A program made the position numbers and the translations under genes. From the NCBI RefSeq assembly GCF_963675455.1, contig NZ_OY776217.1, positions 1,722,001 to 1,786,000 of the forward strand: 64,000 nucleotides of DNA. The letters run 5' to 3'. This document shows, one piece after another, positions 15,108 through 23,471 of this stretch. Source of the DNA: Emcibacter sp. Its GTDB lineage: Bacteria > Pseudomonadota > Alphaproteobacteria > Sphingomonadales > Emcibacteraceae. The notes under the pieces were generated by a model. It was not told the DNA's origin and did no database searches. It saw only the letters and a list, made by a program, of their open reading frames with translations. The first letter of the stretch is position 1; each line of letters begins with the position of its first letter.

Positions 15108-18100
15108 TTGAAAAAGGTAGGAATTGGGCTCGCCATTGCCATTATTGTCCTCCTGGGTACCCTTCTTGTGGTCCCGGGCTTTATGGACTGGAACCAGTAT
15201 AAAACCCAGATTGAAGAACAGGCCTCCCGGCTGACCGGCCGCACTGTGATCATTGCCGGCGATATTTCCCTGTCAATCCTGCCGTCCCCGGCGCTGAGTG
15301 CAGGTGATGTGAGTGTCTCCAATATAGACGGCGGTATTGCCGCCCAGATGCTTACTCTGAAGTCCCTGGATGTGAAGGTGGCGTTTCTGCCGCTGATCCG
15401 GGGCAATATCAAGGTCAAGAAATTCGTGCTGGTAGAGCCGGTTCTGGCGCTCGAACTGCTGGCTGACGGCCGGGCCAACTGGGACTTTTCCGATCCGGAC
15501 ACGCCGGCGGAAAAGGGCGGACAGACCAATCTGAGCCTCGAGAAGTTTCAAATCAGCAACGGCACAGTGAGCTACGAGGATGTGATCGCCGGGCGTAAGG
15601 AACTGGTGCGCAATATCAATGCCGATCTGTCGATCGGCAGCCTGCAGGGCCCGATGAGCCTGGACGGCCGGGCCAAATACAAGAACCTGCCGCTGGCGGT
15701 CAAGCTGGATATGAGCACAATGCGCGACGGGCGCAAGGTGCCGCTGACCCTGGAAGCCTCCTACCTTGGTGACAAGGTGGCCGGCAAATTTATCGGCGGG
15801 GCGCTTCTTGATGCAACGAACGGCGAACTTGAAGGCAAACTCAGCCTTTCGGCCAAAGACCTGTCCAATCTGGTGGATGTGATGACGGCTCTGGGTCAGG
15901 ACGGGGAACCGGAAGCCCCGGCCGGTCCGACAGTGAATTATAACAAACCGTTTGAAATGGTGACCGGGCTCACGGCGACACCGAAAAGCCTCCTGCTTTC
16001 CGATCTGGACCTGACCCTGGGCGAGACCCGGGGGCAGGCGTCGCTGAACGCGACCCTGGGGGACCGTATCAGCTTTGACGGCAAGCTCTCCCTGAACAGT
16101 CTTGAACTGGAACCTTTCCTGCAGATTATGGAAGCCCAGGCGATTGCCGACAGCAAGACCGTAAAGACCGAAACGCAGAAAGCCGGTCCGGACTACAGCT
16201 TCCTGGAGCAGATTGACGGAGCTCTGGAATTCAGTCTCGGCGCCCTGAAATATAACGATAAGATTGCCAGCCAGATCTCCCTGAAGGCGAAATCCGCAGG
16301 CGGCCGGATCGACATCAGTGATGTGCGGATCAATATGCCCGGCGGGTCCGATTTCAGCTACAATGGGGCAGTAAGTTTCGTCGACCATAAACCGACCCTG
16401 ATCGGAAAGGTATCACTGGCCTCGGGCAATCTGCGCGGGCTTCTGGAATGGCTGAAGGTGGACATCACGGCGGTGCCTGGCGGCAGACTGACCCGCTTTT
16501 CCTTCGCCAGCGATATCAAGGCGACCGAGAATTTGATCCAGATATACGGCATTTCAGGTGTTGTGGATACATCCCGTTTTTCCGGTGGTCTGTCTTATGC
16601 CATTCAGGACCGGCTGTCGCTCGGCCTGGACCTGAAGCTGGACAATATCAACATCGACAGTTACCTGCCGGCGGACAGATCCGAGCCACTTGACATGAAG
16701 AATCTGTTCGGGCAAATGGCTACCTTTGATGCCAACTATATTCTCACCGGCAGCAATGTCACCCTGCAGAATGTCAAAATCTCAAGTCTTCGCACAGAAG
16801 GAATCCTGAAGGGCGGAAATCTGCAGCTTACCAAGTTTGACCTGAAAGACATGGCGGGTCTGGACGTGAAAGCGACCGGGGCGGGTACAGGATTTGCGGA
16901 CAAACCGGAACTGGTGCTGGATGTTTTCGCTTCGGCCCGGGATCTGGGGCGATTGCAGCGCAGCCTCAAGCTGGAAAATGGCGTCGATCTGAAAAATATG
17001 GGGGCGTTCAGCCTGACCGGGAATATCAGGTCGGGCCTGGACCAGCTTGATGCGGACCTGAATGGCCGTCTCGGCAGCAGTACCATAAAACTGGAAGGGC
17101 AGATCAGAAGTGCGACGCTGAAACACTTTCCCGAAGTGGGCAGTGTAGACATGAAGGTTGTGGCTGCCGGCAGCAGCCTGAGCGCCCTGATCGACCAGTG
17201 GAACCTGCCGATGACGGCGCCCCTGTCCGGCGATGATCGGCCGGTCAAATTGTCCACCCAGCTCAAGGGCAACGAGAAAATCCTGAATCTTGACGGCAGC
17301 CTTTCCATTGCCGATGGCACTGTGACTTTCATGGGGCGCACCCAGGAACAGGCGGGCGAGCGCTCCTTCGATCTGGCTATGGACCTGCAGAGCAACAATG
17401 TGCGGACGTTTATCCGGGGTCTTGGGGTGGATTTCAATCCTTCCCGTTCAAACCTTGGCAAGCTGCTGCTGAAAAGCCAGTTGGCCGGCACTGCAAACAA
17501 TATGAAAATGCAGAATATTTCCGGGTCTGTCGGCAGCATCAAGATCAATGGCTCCGGTTCCCTGGATATGGCGGGTGATATTCCGCAATTTGACTTCACC
17601 CTGACGGCTGGTGATATCCCGCTGCATCACTATATGGCCAATGAGCCTGTCAAAAAGGCGGGGGCTGATAAAAAATGGGGTGACTGGTCGAAAGAGCCCA
17701 TTGATCTGGCGCCGCTGCGCTCAATGGAAGGTAAAGCAACCATCACAGCAGCCAGCCTGACCTACAATGATTATGTTTTTGAAAATCCGAGCTTTGTCGC
17801 CGAACTGAAAGATGGCCGGCTGAATATTCGCGATTTTACCGGGCGGTTGTTTGGCGGTGCGGTGAAGATGGCCGGCACCCTGGGCGGCATGAATATGGCT
17901 GAACTGGATGTGGATCTGTCGCTGACCAAGGCGTCCCTGGCGCAGGCGACCAAGGTTGCCGGGGGTATCAGCCCGGTGACCGGTTATTTCGATCTGGACG
18001 GCAAATTCACCGGCAAAGGGGTCAGTCAGAATGCACTGATTTCCTCTCTTGCCGGCAATGGTAACCTGACCGCATCTGCTGGAATGATCAATGGCCTGGA

Positions 18101-18665
18101 TATTCCCAAACTCAGCAGTCAACTGTCAGAGATGAAATCGGCAACGGATTTTGTCAAACTTCTTGGTGTGTCTCTGGTGCGGGGACAGACCCCTTACAAG
18201 GGCGGGAAAAGCACCATCACCATGAAAAACGGCATGGCCCGTTTCAGCCCTATGGATCTGGAACTGGAAGGCGCAAACACAGCGATTAATCTGGGGGTTA
18301 ATTTATTCCAGTGGAAACTGGACATGGATGGCCAGCTTGCACTTGCGGATCATCCGGATGCGCCACCCCTTGGTCTGAATGCGACCGGCGCGATTAACAA
18401 CCCGTCTCTGAAATTCCAGACGTCAAAAATCAAGGAATATGTGGCGTCCAAAATTGCCTCCAGCATGTTGCAGAATATGATTGGCGGAAATGAGGGCTTG
18501 CAAGGCATCTTTGGTGCGCCGGCCACACAGGGCGGTGCCTCCACGCCTGAAGAGGCGCCGGCCGGGGAAGAGCAGAATGTGACGCCGGAAAACCTTGGCA
18601 AAAAACTTCTGGAAAAACTGTTCCAGCAGCCGGAAGAGAAAAAGACCGAGACACCGCCGCAGTAA
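15108..18665 (+). CDS. asmA: AsmA-family envelope protein
   Basis: A 1,185-residue protein with one N-terminal membrane helix (VGIGLAIAIIVLLGTLLVV) and a very long beta-rich periplasmic body. The N-terminal region (MDWNQYKTQIEEQASRLTGR then SLSILPSPALSAGDVSVSN) is the AsmA signature. The C-terminal part (FTGRLFGGAVKMAGTL, LDGKFTGKGVSQNALISSLAGNG) is the AsmA_2 domain. AsmA-like proteins bridge inner and outer membrane and are implicated in phospholipid transport. The TTG start at 15108 is supported by an AAAGG upstream. It ends in an acidic, Pro/Glu/Lys-rich tail. Single gene, convergent to the RHH gene. Confidence 0.88.
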   Translation: MKKVGIGLAIAIIVLLGTLLVVPGFMDWNQYKTQIEEQASRLTGRTVIIAGDISLSILPSPALSAGDVSVSNIDGGIAAQMLTLKSLDVKVAFLPLIRGNIKVKKFVLVEPVLALELLADGRANWDFSDPDTPAEKGGQTNLSLEKFQISNGTVSYEDVIAGRKELVRNINADLSIGSLQGPMSLDGRAKYKNLPLAVKLDMSTMRDGRKVPLTLEASYLGDKVAGKFIGGALLDATNGELEGKLSLSAKDLSNLVDVMTALGQDGEPEAPAGPTVNYNKPFEMVTGLTATPKSLLLSDLDLTLGETRGQASLNATLGDRISFDGKLSLNSLELEPFLQIMEAQAIADSKTVKTETQKAGPDYSFLEQIDGALEFSLGALKYNDKIASQISLKAKSAGGRIDISDVRINMPGGSDFSYNGAVSFVDHKPTLIGKVSLASGNLRGLLEWLKVDITAVPGGRLTRFSFASDIKATENLIQIYGISGVVDTSRFSGGLSYAIQDRLSLGLDLKLDNINIDSYLPADRSEPLDMKNLFGQMATFDANYILTGSNVTLQNVKISSLRTEGILKGGNLQLTKFDLKDMAGLDVKATGAGTGFADKPELVLDVFASARDLGRLQRSLKLENGVDLKNMGAFSLTGNIRSGLDQLDADLNGRLGSSTIKLEGQIRSATLKHFPEVGSVDMKVVAAGSSLSALIDQWNLPMTAPLSGDDRPVKLSTQLKGNEKILNLDGSLSIADGTVTFMGRTQEQAGERSFDLAMDLQSNNVRTFIRGLGVDFNPSRSNLGKLLLKSQLAGTANNMKMQNISGSVGSIKINGSGSLDMAGDIPQFDFTLTAGDIPLHHYMANEPVKKAGADKKWGDWSKEPIDLAPLRSMEGKATITAASLTYNDYVFENPSFVAELKDGRLNIRDFTGRLFGGAVKMAGTLGGMNMAELDVDLSLTKASLAQATKVAGGISPVTGYFDLDGKFTGKGVSQNALISSLAGNGNLTASAGMINGLDIPKLSSQLSEMKSATDFVKLLGVSLVRGQTPYKGGKSTITMKNGMARFSPMDLELEGANTAINLGVNLFQWKLDMDGQLALADHPDAPPLGLNATGAINNPSLKFQTSKIKEYVASKIASSMLQNMIGGNEGLQGIFGAPATQGGASTPEEAPAGEEQNVTPENLGKKLLEKLFQQPEEKKTETPPQ

Positions 18666-18668
18666 GGT

Positions 18669-18902
18669 TTAGTTTTTCAGGGCGTTTTTCAGGGCGTTTT
18701 TCAGGACGAATATGCGGATGGCGCTGGACAGGTTGCCGTGGCGGTTCTGGTCAATTTCGGTGACAAGTTCGCCAAGGCTCACCCCGCTGTCGCGGGCGAT
18801 ATTCCTGAATTCCCGCCAGAATATATTCTCCAGGGTAATGCTGGTGGCGTGTCCGGCAATGAGCAGGGAGTGTTTTTTCAGCTCGTGATCATCGCCGGAC
18901 AT
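18669..18902 (-). CDS. RHH_4 ribbon-helix-helix protein downstream of fumarase
   Basis: A 77-residue protein of the alphaproteobacterial RHH_4 family. ELKKHSLLIAGHATSITLEN, FWREFRNIARDSGVSLGELV and GNLSSAIRIFVL follow the family pattern (the GHxTSxxLE and FW..L..IA motifs). It probably binds DNA, with the role unknown. It begins 11 bases after the fumarase stop on the same strand, an arrangement that is common in alphaproteobacteria. The C-terminal ALKNALKN is produced by a 12-bp tandem repeat, so the end of the protein is unusual. Confidence 0.85.
   Translation of the reverse strand: MSGDDHELKKHSLLIAGHATSITLENIFWREFRNIARDSGVSLGELVTEIDQNRHGNLSSAIRIFVLKNALKNALKN
18673..18708. repeat. Three tandem 12-bp repeats inside the RHH gene 3' end
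   Basis: TTTTTCAGGGCG occurs twice in a row and is followed by TTTTTCAGGACG, giving three in-frame 12-mers. They encode the repeated LKNA residues at the C-terminus of the RHH protein. Confidence 0.85.
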
Positions 18903-18913
18903 TGCTCGAATTC

Positions 18914-20524
18914 CTAGATGTTCTGGAAAAAGTCATTGCCCTTGTCGTCGACGACGATAAAGGCCGGGAAGTCTTCCACATCGATTTTCCAGACAGCTTC
19001 CATGCCGAAATCCTCGAAGTCCAGGACTTCCACTTTCCTGATGTTATTCTGGGCCAGGATGGCGGCGGGGCCACCAATGGAGCCAAGGTAAAAGCCGCCG
19101 TGTTTCTTGCAGGAGTCTGTCACCTGTTTACTGCGGTTACCCTTGGCCAGCATGACCATGCTGCCGCCCAGAGCCTGGAATGTTTCGACATAGCTGTCCA
19201 TGCGGCCGGCAGTGGTCGGGCCGAAGGAACCGGAGGCAAAACCCTCGGGTGTCTTGGCCGGACCGGCATAATAGACAATATGGTTCTTCAGATAGTCGGG
19301 CATGGGTTCGCCGGCTTCAATCTTTGCCAGGATCGCGGCATGGGCAAGGTCGCGGGCCACAACAATGGTGCCGGTCAGGCTGAGCCGGGTCTTGATCGGA
19401 TACTGGCTGAGTTTGGCGCGGATCTCATCCATGGGCTGGTTGAGGTCAATCTTGACCACTTCGCCGTCCAGGTCGTCGTGGGTTACCTCAGGCATATATT
19501 TGGCCGGGTTGGTTTCAAGCTGTTCAAGAAAAATGCCGTCCCGGTTGATCTTTGCCTTGGCCTGGCGGTCGGCGGAACAGGACACGCCGATGCCGATCGG
19601 CACCGAGGCGCCGTGACGGGGCAGGCGGATGACGCGCACGTCATGGCAGAAATATTTACCGCCGAACTGGGCGCCGATGCCGAAATTGCGGGTCATTTCA
19701 TGAACTTTCGCTTCCAGTTCCGGCACCCGGATGGCATGGCCAAACCCGTTCCCTTCCGTCGGCAGGTTGTCCAGATCACGGGCACTGGCCAGTTTGACTG
19801 TCTTCAGGTTCTGTTCGGCGCTGAGACCGCCGATCACGACCGCCAGATGATAGGGCGGGCAGGCCGCTGTGCCCAGGGTCCGGATCTGTTCGTCCAGAAA
19901 GGCCAGAAGCTTGTCTTCCCGCAGGACGGCCGGAGTTTGCTGGTACAGGAAAGTTTTGTTGGCGGAGCCGCCGCCCTTGGCCATGAACAGGAATTTATAT
20001 TCACTGCCGGGCACAGTATAGAGGTCGAGCTGGGCCGGGGCATTGTTTTTGGTGTTTTTTTCCTCGAACATTGTGATCGGGGCAAGCTGGGAATAACGCA
20101 GATTGGTGCCGGTATAGGTATCCACCACGCCCTGGGTCAGCGGTTCGCCGTCATCGCCGTCGGTCCAGACATACTGCCCTTTTTTGCCGATAACAATGGC
20201 GGTGCCGGTATCCTGGCAACTGGGCAGGGTCATGCCGGCTGCAACATTGGCGTTTTTCAGAAGTTCGGTGGCGACAAAGCGGTCGTTGTCGCTGGCTTCC
20301 GGGTCAGTCAGAATCGATGCAAGCTGCTTGAGATGGCCGGGTCGCAGAAGATGGGCGATATCCCGCATCGCTTCCCGGGCCAGAAGGCGCAGACCTTCCG
20401 GTGCAATTTTCAGGACTTCCTTGCCATCCACTTCCAGCACAGAGACATGGTCGGATGTGATTTTTCGATAAGGCGTATTGTCTTTGCCAAGAGGATACAT
20501 GTCTGTGTAACCAAGATCAGTCAT
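18914..20524 (-). CDS. fumA: Class I fumarate hydratase (iron-sulfur)
   Basis: A 536-residue, oxygen-sensitive 4Fe-4S fumarase of the TCA cycle that interconverts fumarate and malate. Cysteine motifs are LPSCQDTGTAIV, GTAACPPYHLAVVIGG and DSCKKHGGFYLGSIGGPAA, in the correct order. The C-terminal beta domain contains LSLTGTIVVARDLAHA and GPTTAGRMDSYVE. Length and order match the fused alpha-beta class I enzymes (FumA/FumB). It is followed by the RHH gene, and sspB lies upstream beyond an intergenic region of 428 bases. Confidence 0.95.
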   Translation of the reverse strand: MTDLGYTDMYPLGKDNTPYRKITSDHVSVLEVDGKEVLKIAPEGLRLLAREAMRDIAHLLRPGHLKQLASILTDPEASDNDRFVATELLKNANVAAGMTLPSCQDTGTAIVIGKKGQYVWTDGDDGEPLTQGVVDTYTGTNLRYSQLAPITMFEEKNTKNNAPAQLDLYTVPGSEYKFLFMAKGGGSANKTFLYQQTPAVLREDKLLAFLDEQIRTLGTAACPPYHLAVVIGGLSAEQNLKTVKLASARDLDNLPTEGNGFGHAIRVPELEAKVHEMTRNFGIGAQFGGKYFCHDVRVIRLPRHGASVPIGIGVSCSADRQAKAKINRDGIFLEQLETNPAKYMPEVTHDDLDGEVVKIDLNQPMDEIRAKLSQYPIKTRLSLTGTIVVARDLAHAAILAKIEAGEPMPDYLKNHIVYYAGPAKTPEGFASGSFGPTTAGRMDSYVETFQALGGSMVMLAKGNRSKQVTDSCKKHGGFYLGSIGGPAAILAQNNIRKVEVLDFEDFGMEAVWKIDVEDFPAFIVVDDKGNDFFQNI

Positions 20525-20733
20525 TAAATTACCCTTCCAAACGGACCAAACAGAATTGACCTTTAACTATAGATTTTCATACGGCTCGCCAAGCCATAGT
20601 TCGGAAAAAATCCGGCGACAGGCGTGGTTCTTGTGAATAGCAGGTAAATATTATGAGATGTCTGTATGATGGGGAAACGCAAAGTTGATAGATACCACAT
20701 GACTCACCCAATCGGGTAAGGTGGAATAAAAAG

Positions 20734-20748
20734 TTAACAAATAGTTAA
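20734..20748. promoter_or_regulatory. CtrA-like box TTAA-N7-TTAA upstream of a candidate small RNA
   Basis: TTAA-CAAATAG-TTAA matches the full CtrA consensus of alphaproteobacterial cell-cycle control. It stands in the long gap between fumarase and sspB, about 50-70 bases ahead of the structured candidate transcript. Confidence 0.5.
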
Positions 20749-20774
20749 TTTTGGCTTTTTACAACCTGGTTTTT

Positions 20775-20961
20775 ATGTTAGATATTTAGCTGGTTCTTCT
20801 GTAGTGCTGCCCGAAATCAGGGCAGTTAAGAAATAGAATTCAGGCAGTCAGGCACAGGGGCACTACCAGCAACTATATTTTCTCAATAGCCTGGTAGAAA
20901 AAAACTAATTACTTTAATTTTAAAATGGTGCAGGATCTTTTGATCCTGCATTTTATTTTTT
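20775..20961 (+). ncRNA. Candidate structured small RNA ending in an intrinsic terminator
   Basis: The gap between fumarase and sspB holds no ORF but a dense set of stems on the plus strand. GTAGTGC (20801-20807) pairs with GCACTAC (20860-20866) and encloses TGCCC/GGGCA. CTACCAG (20863-20869) pairs with CTGGTAG (20891-20897), and this stem shares bases with the first, so the two are mutually exclusive. A strong terminator ends the region. Possible promoter: TTGGCT, 17 bases, TATGTT. The 5' end is estimated. No known RNA family was recognised. Confidence 0.4.
20929..20961 (+). terminator. Strong intrinsic terminator, convergent with sspB
   Basis: TGCAGGATC and GATCCTGCA form a perfect 9-bp stem with a TTTT loop, followed on the plus strand by TTTTATTTTTT. 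On the minus strand the same stem lies right after the sspB stop but has a weaker T tract, so it may serve both directions. Confidence 0.8.
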
Positions 20962-21471
20962 GCGGAAACTGTCCAGGGTGACCACATTGTCACCGTCGTC
21001 AGTATTTTTTTCAGTTCCGGCACTATCATCCGGTTTCTGGGAAAATCCGGTGATGGAGCCGGTTTCAGCGTCATACTCCACATGGCTTTCCGTTTCGTCA
21101 TCCATTTCGTCAAGTTCATTGCTGTGGAAATGAAGCCCGAAATCGACGCTCGGGTCGAAAAAACCGATCAGAGCGGAGAGGGGGACATAGAGATGTTCTT
21201 TTTTCCGGTTGAAGCTGAGCGATATTTCAAAATGCTCGTCATCGGCCATAAGATCCCAGAACTGGTTCTGCAGGACGATGGTCATCTCGTCCGGATAACG
21301 TTCCCTGAGATAAGGAGGGATTTTAACATCGGGATTATCGGTTCTGAATGTAATGTAGAAATGATGCTCACCCGGCAGTCCTTCTTCTGCAGTACGCTGC
21401 AGAATATCCCTGACTACCGACAGCAATGCATTCTGAACCATTTCATCATATTGGATTATCGTGTCACTCAT
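20953..21471 (-). CDS. sspB: SspB, ClpXP adaptor for tmRNA-tagged proteins
   Basis: A 172-residue alphaproteobacterial SspB (DUF1321/SspB family). The N-terminus YDEMVQNALLSVVRDILQ, the core HHFYITFRTDNPDVKIPP and LRERYPDEMTIVLQNQFWDL, and FNRKKEHLYVPLSALIGFFDPSVDFGL are characteristic. A long acidic, disordered tail ends in VVTLDSFRKK, the type of C-terminus that docks on the ClpX N-domain. SspB tethers ssrA-tagged substrates to ClpXP. Its neighbour about 190 bases upstream on the same strand is the tmRNA gene itself. Confidence 0.92.
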   Translation of the reverse strand: MSDTIIQYDEMVQNALLSVVRDILQRTAEEGLPGEHHFYITFRTDNPDVKIPPYLRERYPDEMTIVLQNQFWDLMADDEHFEISLSFNRKKEHLYVPLSALIGFFDPSVDFGLHFHSNELDEMDDETESHVEYDAETGSITGFSQKPDDSAGTEKNTDDGDNVVTLDSFRKK

Positions 21472-21660
21472 CCCGGTATCTATAAACCTTTTGTGCTTTG
21501 TGTTTTTCTTGTTGAAAACTCTCAGACAGGATTTCTGATCCTGTCCGTCGCCTGAATTATTTATCCCGAATCCCTGCTTCCTGTTTATAACTCCTAATAA
21601 TAGGTGTTGCGAGTCTCAATTTGACAGGTCATGGGAGGAAAGGGGAAAAGGGGCAGAGAA

Positions 21661-21974
21661 GTGGAGGGCTTCTGTTGCTAGGTGCCCTCCGAACCCCGCG
21701 TAGCTAAGCTGTTAAGCGGCTACAGCAAATGCTTCATTATCGTTAGCATTTATCAAGTTTGATCCTTTACAGCGGTATCATGCTGGGTAAAAAAACTATC
21801 TTTATCGCGCTCGTCGATCCTATATTCGCCCCCATCATAAAAATATGTGCATTTCCGGTCTTTAAATCTGCGAAACACCCATTAATTCTTATGGTGGAGG
21901 CGCCGGGTACCGCCCCCGGGTCCGAAACGTTTATTCCATAGGCTCGTTTATTACCATAGCCGGTTGCCCGGCTC
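21661..21974 (-). ncRNA. ssrA: Permuted two-piece tmRNA (ssrA), alphaproteobacterial type
   Basis: Read on the minus strand, the acceptor piece comes first. Its 3' end CGCCTCC-ACCA reaches 21892. A spacer of about 58 bases follows, then the coding piece begins GGGGGCGAATATAGGATCGA at 21833. GGGGGCG and CGCCTCC form the 7-bp acceptor stem with one G-U pair. The tag frame is at 21712-21747 and encodes ANDNEAFAVAA-stop, so with the tRNA-like alanine the tag is AANDNEAFAVAA. The coding piece ends in the hairpin GGAGGGC...CCTAGCAACAG...GCCCTCC. This circular permutation is the known alphaproteobacterial form. Outer ends are approximate. Confidence 0.92.
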
Positions 21975-21978
21975 CCTA

Positions 21979-22007
21979 TATATAGGGGTATTCGGTTAAG
22001 ATTTGAA
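21979..22007 (-). promoter_or_regulatory. Promoter of ssrA
   Basis: On the minus strand TTCAAA (22007-22002), exactly 17 bases, then TATATA (21984-21979). The acceptor piece GGGAGCCGGG begins just downstream, as expected for a sigma-70 start. Confidence 0.65.
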
Positions 22008-22072
22008 TAGCCTTCTGAATATTTTTATGTATTGTCTAACTGAACAGCAAAAACGGTTCCAAAAAAGGTAAT

Positions 22073-22867
22073 ATGCGGCAATATCAGGATCTCATGCGTC
22101 ATGTCCGGGACAATGGCGTTAAAAAGGAAGACAGGACAGGTACAGGTACAATCAGCGTGTTTGGATATCAGATGCGGTTTGATCTGGACGAAGGCTTTCC
22201 GGTCCTGACTACCAAAAAACTTCACCTTAAATCCATCATTCATGAATTGCTCTGGTTTCTGACCGGGGAAACCAATATCCGTTATTTGAAGGAAAACGGG
22301 GTCAGTATCTGGGATGAATGGGCCGACGATGCTGGCAATCTGGGTCCTGTATACGGTCACCAGTGGCGTTCCTGGCCTAGCCGGAACGGTGAAACTGTTG
22401 ATCAGATCAGCAATCTGGTCCGGATGATCGAGACAAACCCGGACTCTCGCCGGCTGATCGTTTCAGCCTGGAATGTGGCGGATGTGGACCATATGGCCCT
22501 GCCGCCCTGTCATTGCCTGTTTCAGTTCTATGTGGCCGACGGCAAGCTGTCCTGCCAGCTGTACCAGCGCAGTGCGGATATTTTCCTGGGAGTGCCTTTT
22601 AATATTGCCTCCTATGCCCTGCTGACCAAGATGCTGGCCCAGGTCACGGGTCTGAAGGCAGGCGAATTTATCCATAGCTTCGGCGATGCCCACCTGTACC
22701 TCAACCATCTTGATCAGGTGGAACAACAGCTCAGCCGCGCCCCGATGCCCTTACCGGAGATGAAAATAAATCCTGATGTGAAGGACATATTCGATTTTAA
22801 ATTCGAGGATTTTGAACTGGTAGGCTATGAAGCGCATCCCCATATCAAGGCCCCGGTGGCAGTCTGA
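22073..22867 (+). CDS. thyA: Thymidylate synthase
   Basis: A 264-residue folate-dependent thymidylate synthase converting dUMP to dTMP. Motifs: RTGTGTISVFGYQMRFDL, the active-site region MALPPCHCLFQFYV with the nucleophilic Cys, CQLYQRSADIFLGVPFNIASYALL and the C-terminal YEAHPHIKAPVAV. The length equals the E. coli enzyme. ATG 22073 has AAAAGG upstream. The stop overlaps the start of folA (TGATG), a classic coupled thyA-folA pair in which dihydrofolate made here is recycled. Confidence 0.97.
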   Translation: MRQYQDLMRHVRDNGVKKEDRTGTGTISVFGYQMRFDLDEGFPVLTTKKLHLKSIIHELLWFLTGETNIRYLKENGVSIWDEWADDAGNLGPVYGHQWRSWPSRNGETVDQISNLVRMIETNPDSRRLIVSAWNVADVDHMALPPCHCLFQFYVADGKLSCQLYQRSADIFLGVPFNIASYALLTKMLAQVTGLKAGEFIHSFGDAHLYLNHLDQVEQQLSRAPMPLPEMKINPDVKDIFDFKFEDFELVGYEAHPHIKAPVAV

Positions 22868-23373
22868 TGATCAAGCTCTCCCTGATTGTGGCAATGGCGG
22901 AAAACCGGGTGATCGGCCGGGATAATGCGCTGCCCTGGAAAATTTCCTCCGATCTGAAATATTTCAAGGAAAAGACGCTCGGAAAACCGGTGATCATGGG
23001 GCGTAAAACCTTTGACTCAATCGGACGTCCGCTGCCTGACCGGACCAATATCGTGATTACGCGTGATACGTCATTTGCACCGGACGGGGTTATTCCTGCC
23101 TTTGAGCTGGAAATGGCGCTTGATGTGGCCAAAAACCTTGCGCAGGCAAAGGGTGTGGACGAGGTGATGGTGATCGGTGGGGCCCAGATCTATGATCTTG
23201 TGCTGCCGCAGGCCGACAGGCTGTATATGACCCATGTTAAGGGCGAAGTGGAGGGGGATGCCTGGTTTCCTCAATTGAACCACAAGGAATGGGTCGAATA
23301 TTCGCGGGTCGATCATCCGGCCGGAGAAAAAGATTCCCACGCTTTCAGTTTGCTGGTGCTGGATCGCCTCTAA
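22867..23373 (+). CDS. folA: Dihydrofolate reductase
   Basis: A 168-residue DHFR that reduces dihydrofolate to tetrahydrofolate with NADPH. Visible motifs: IVAMAENRVIGRDNALPWKI (the Met20-loop Pro-Trp), DLKYFKEKTLGKPVIMGRKT, then RPLPDRTNIVITRD and VMVIGGAQIYDLVLPQADR. The start codon overlaps the thyA stop, indicating translational coupling and co-supply of the thymidylate cycle. Confidence 0.96.
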   Translation: MIKLSLIVAMAENRVIGRDNALPWKISSDLKYFKEKTLGKPVIMGRKTFDSIGRPLPDRTNIVITRDTSFAPDGVIPAFELEMALDVAKNLAQAKGVDEVMVIGGAQIYDLVLPQADRLYMTHVKGEVEGDAWFPQLNHKEWVEYSRVDHPAGEKDSHAFSLLVLDRL

Positions 23374-23405
23374 AGTTTTTTCCTGAGCAAATCTTCTGAA
23401 GAACG

Positions 23406-23421
23406 TTAAGAAATCGTTAAC
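23406..23421 (+). promoter_or_regulatory. CtrA-like box TTAA-N7-TTAAC upstream of a sensor kinase
   Basis: TTAA-GAAATCG-TTAAC is a full-consensus CtrA binding motif located 50 bases before the ATG of the PAS-GAF kinase, a position suited to cell-cycle regulation of that gene. Confidence 0.6.
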
Positions 23422-23471
23422 GCTCATTAGGCTATTCTTATTGTTATACAAAAAGAATAGCTGCGAGGTAT

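Noticed and set aside
21759..21941. Plus-strand 60-codon ORF
   Set aside because: It is the antisense of the tmRNA coding and acceptor pieces and has no protein-like features.
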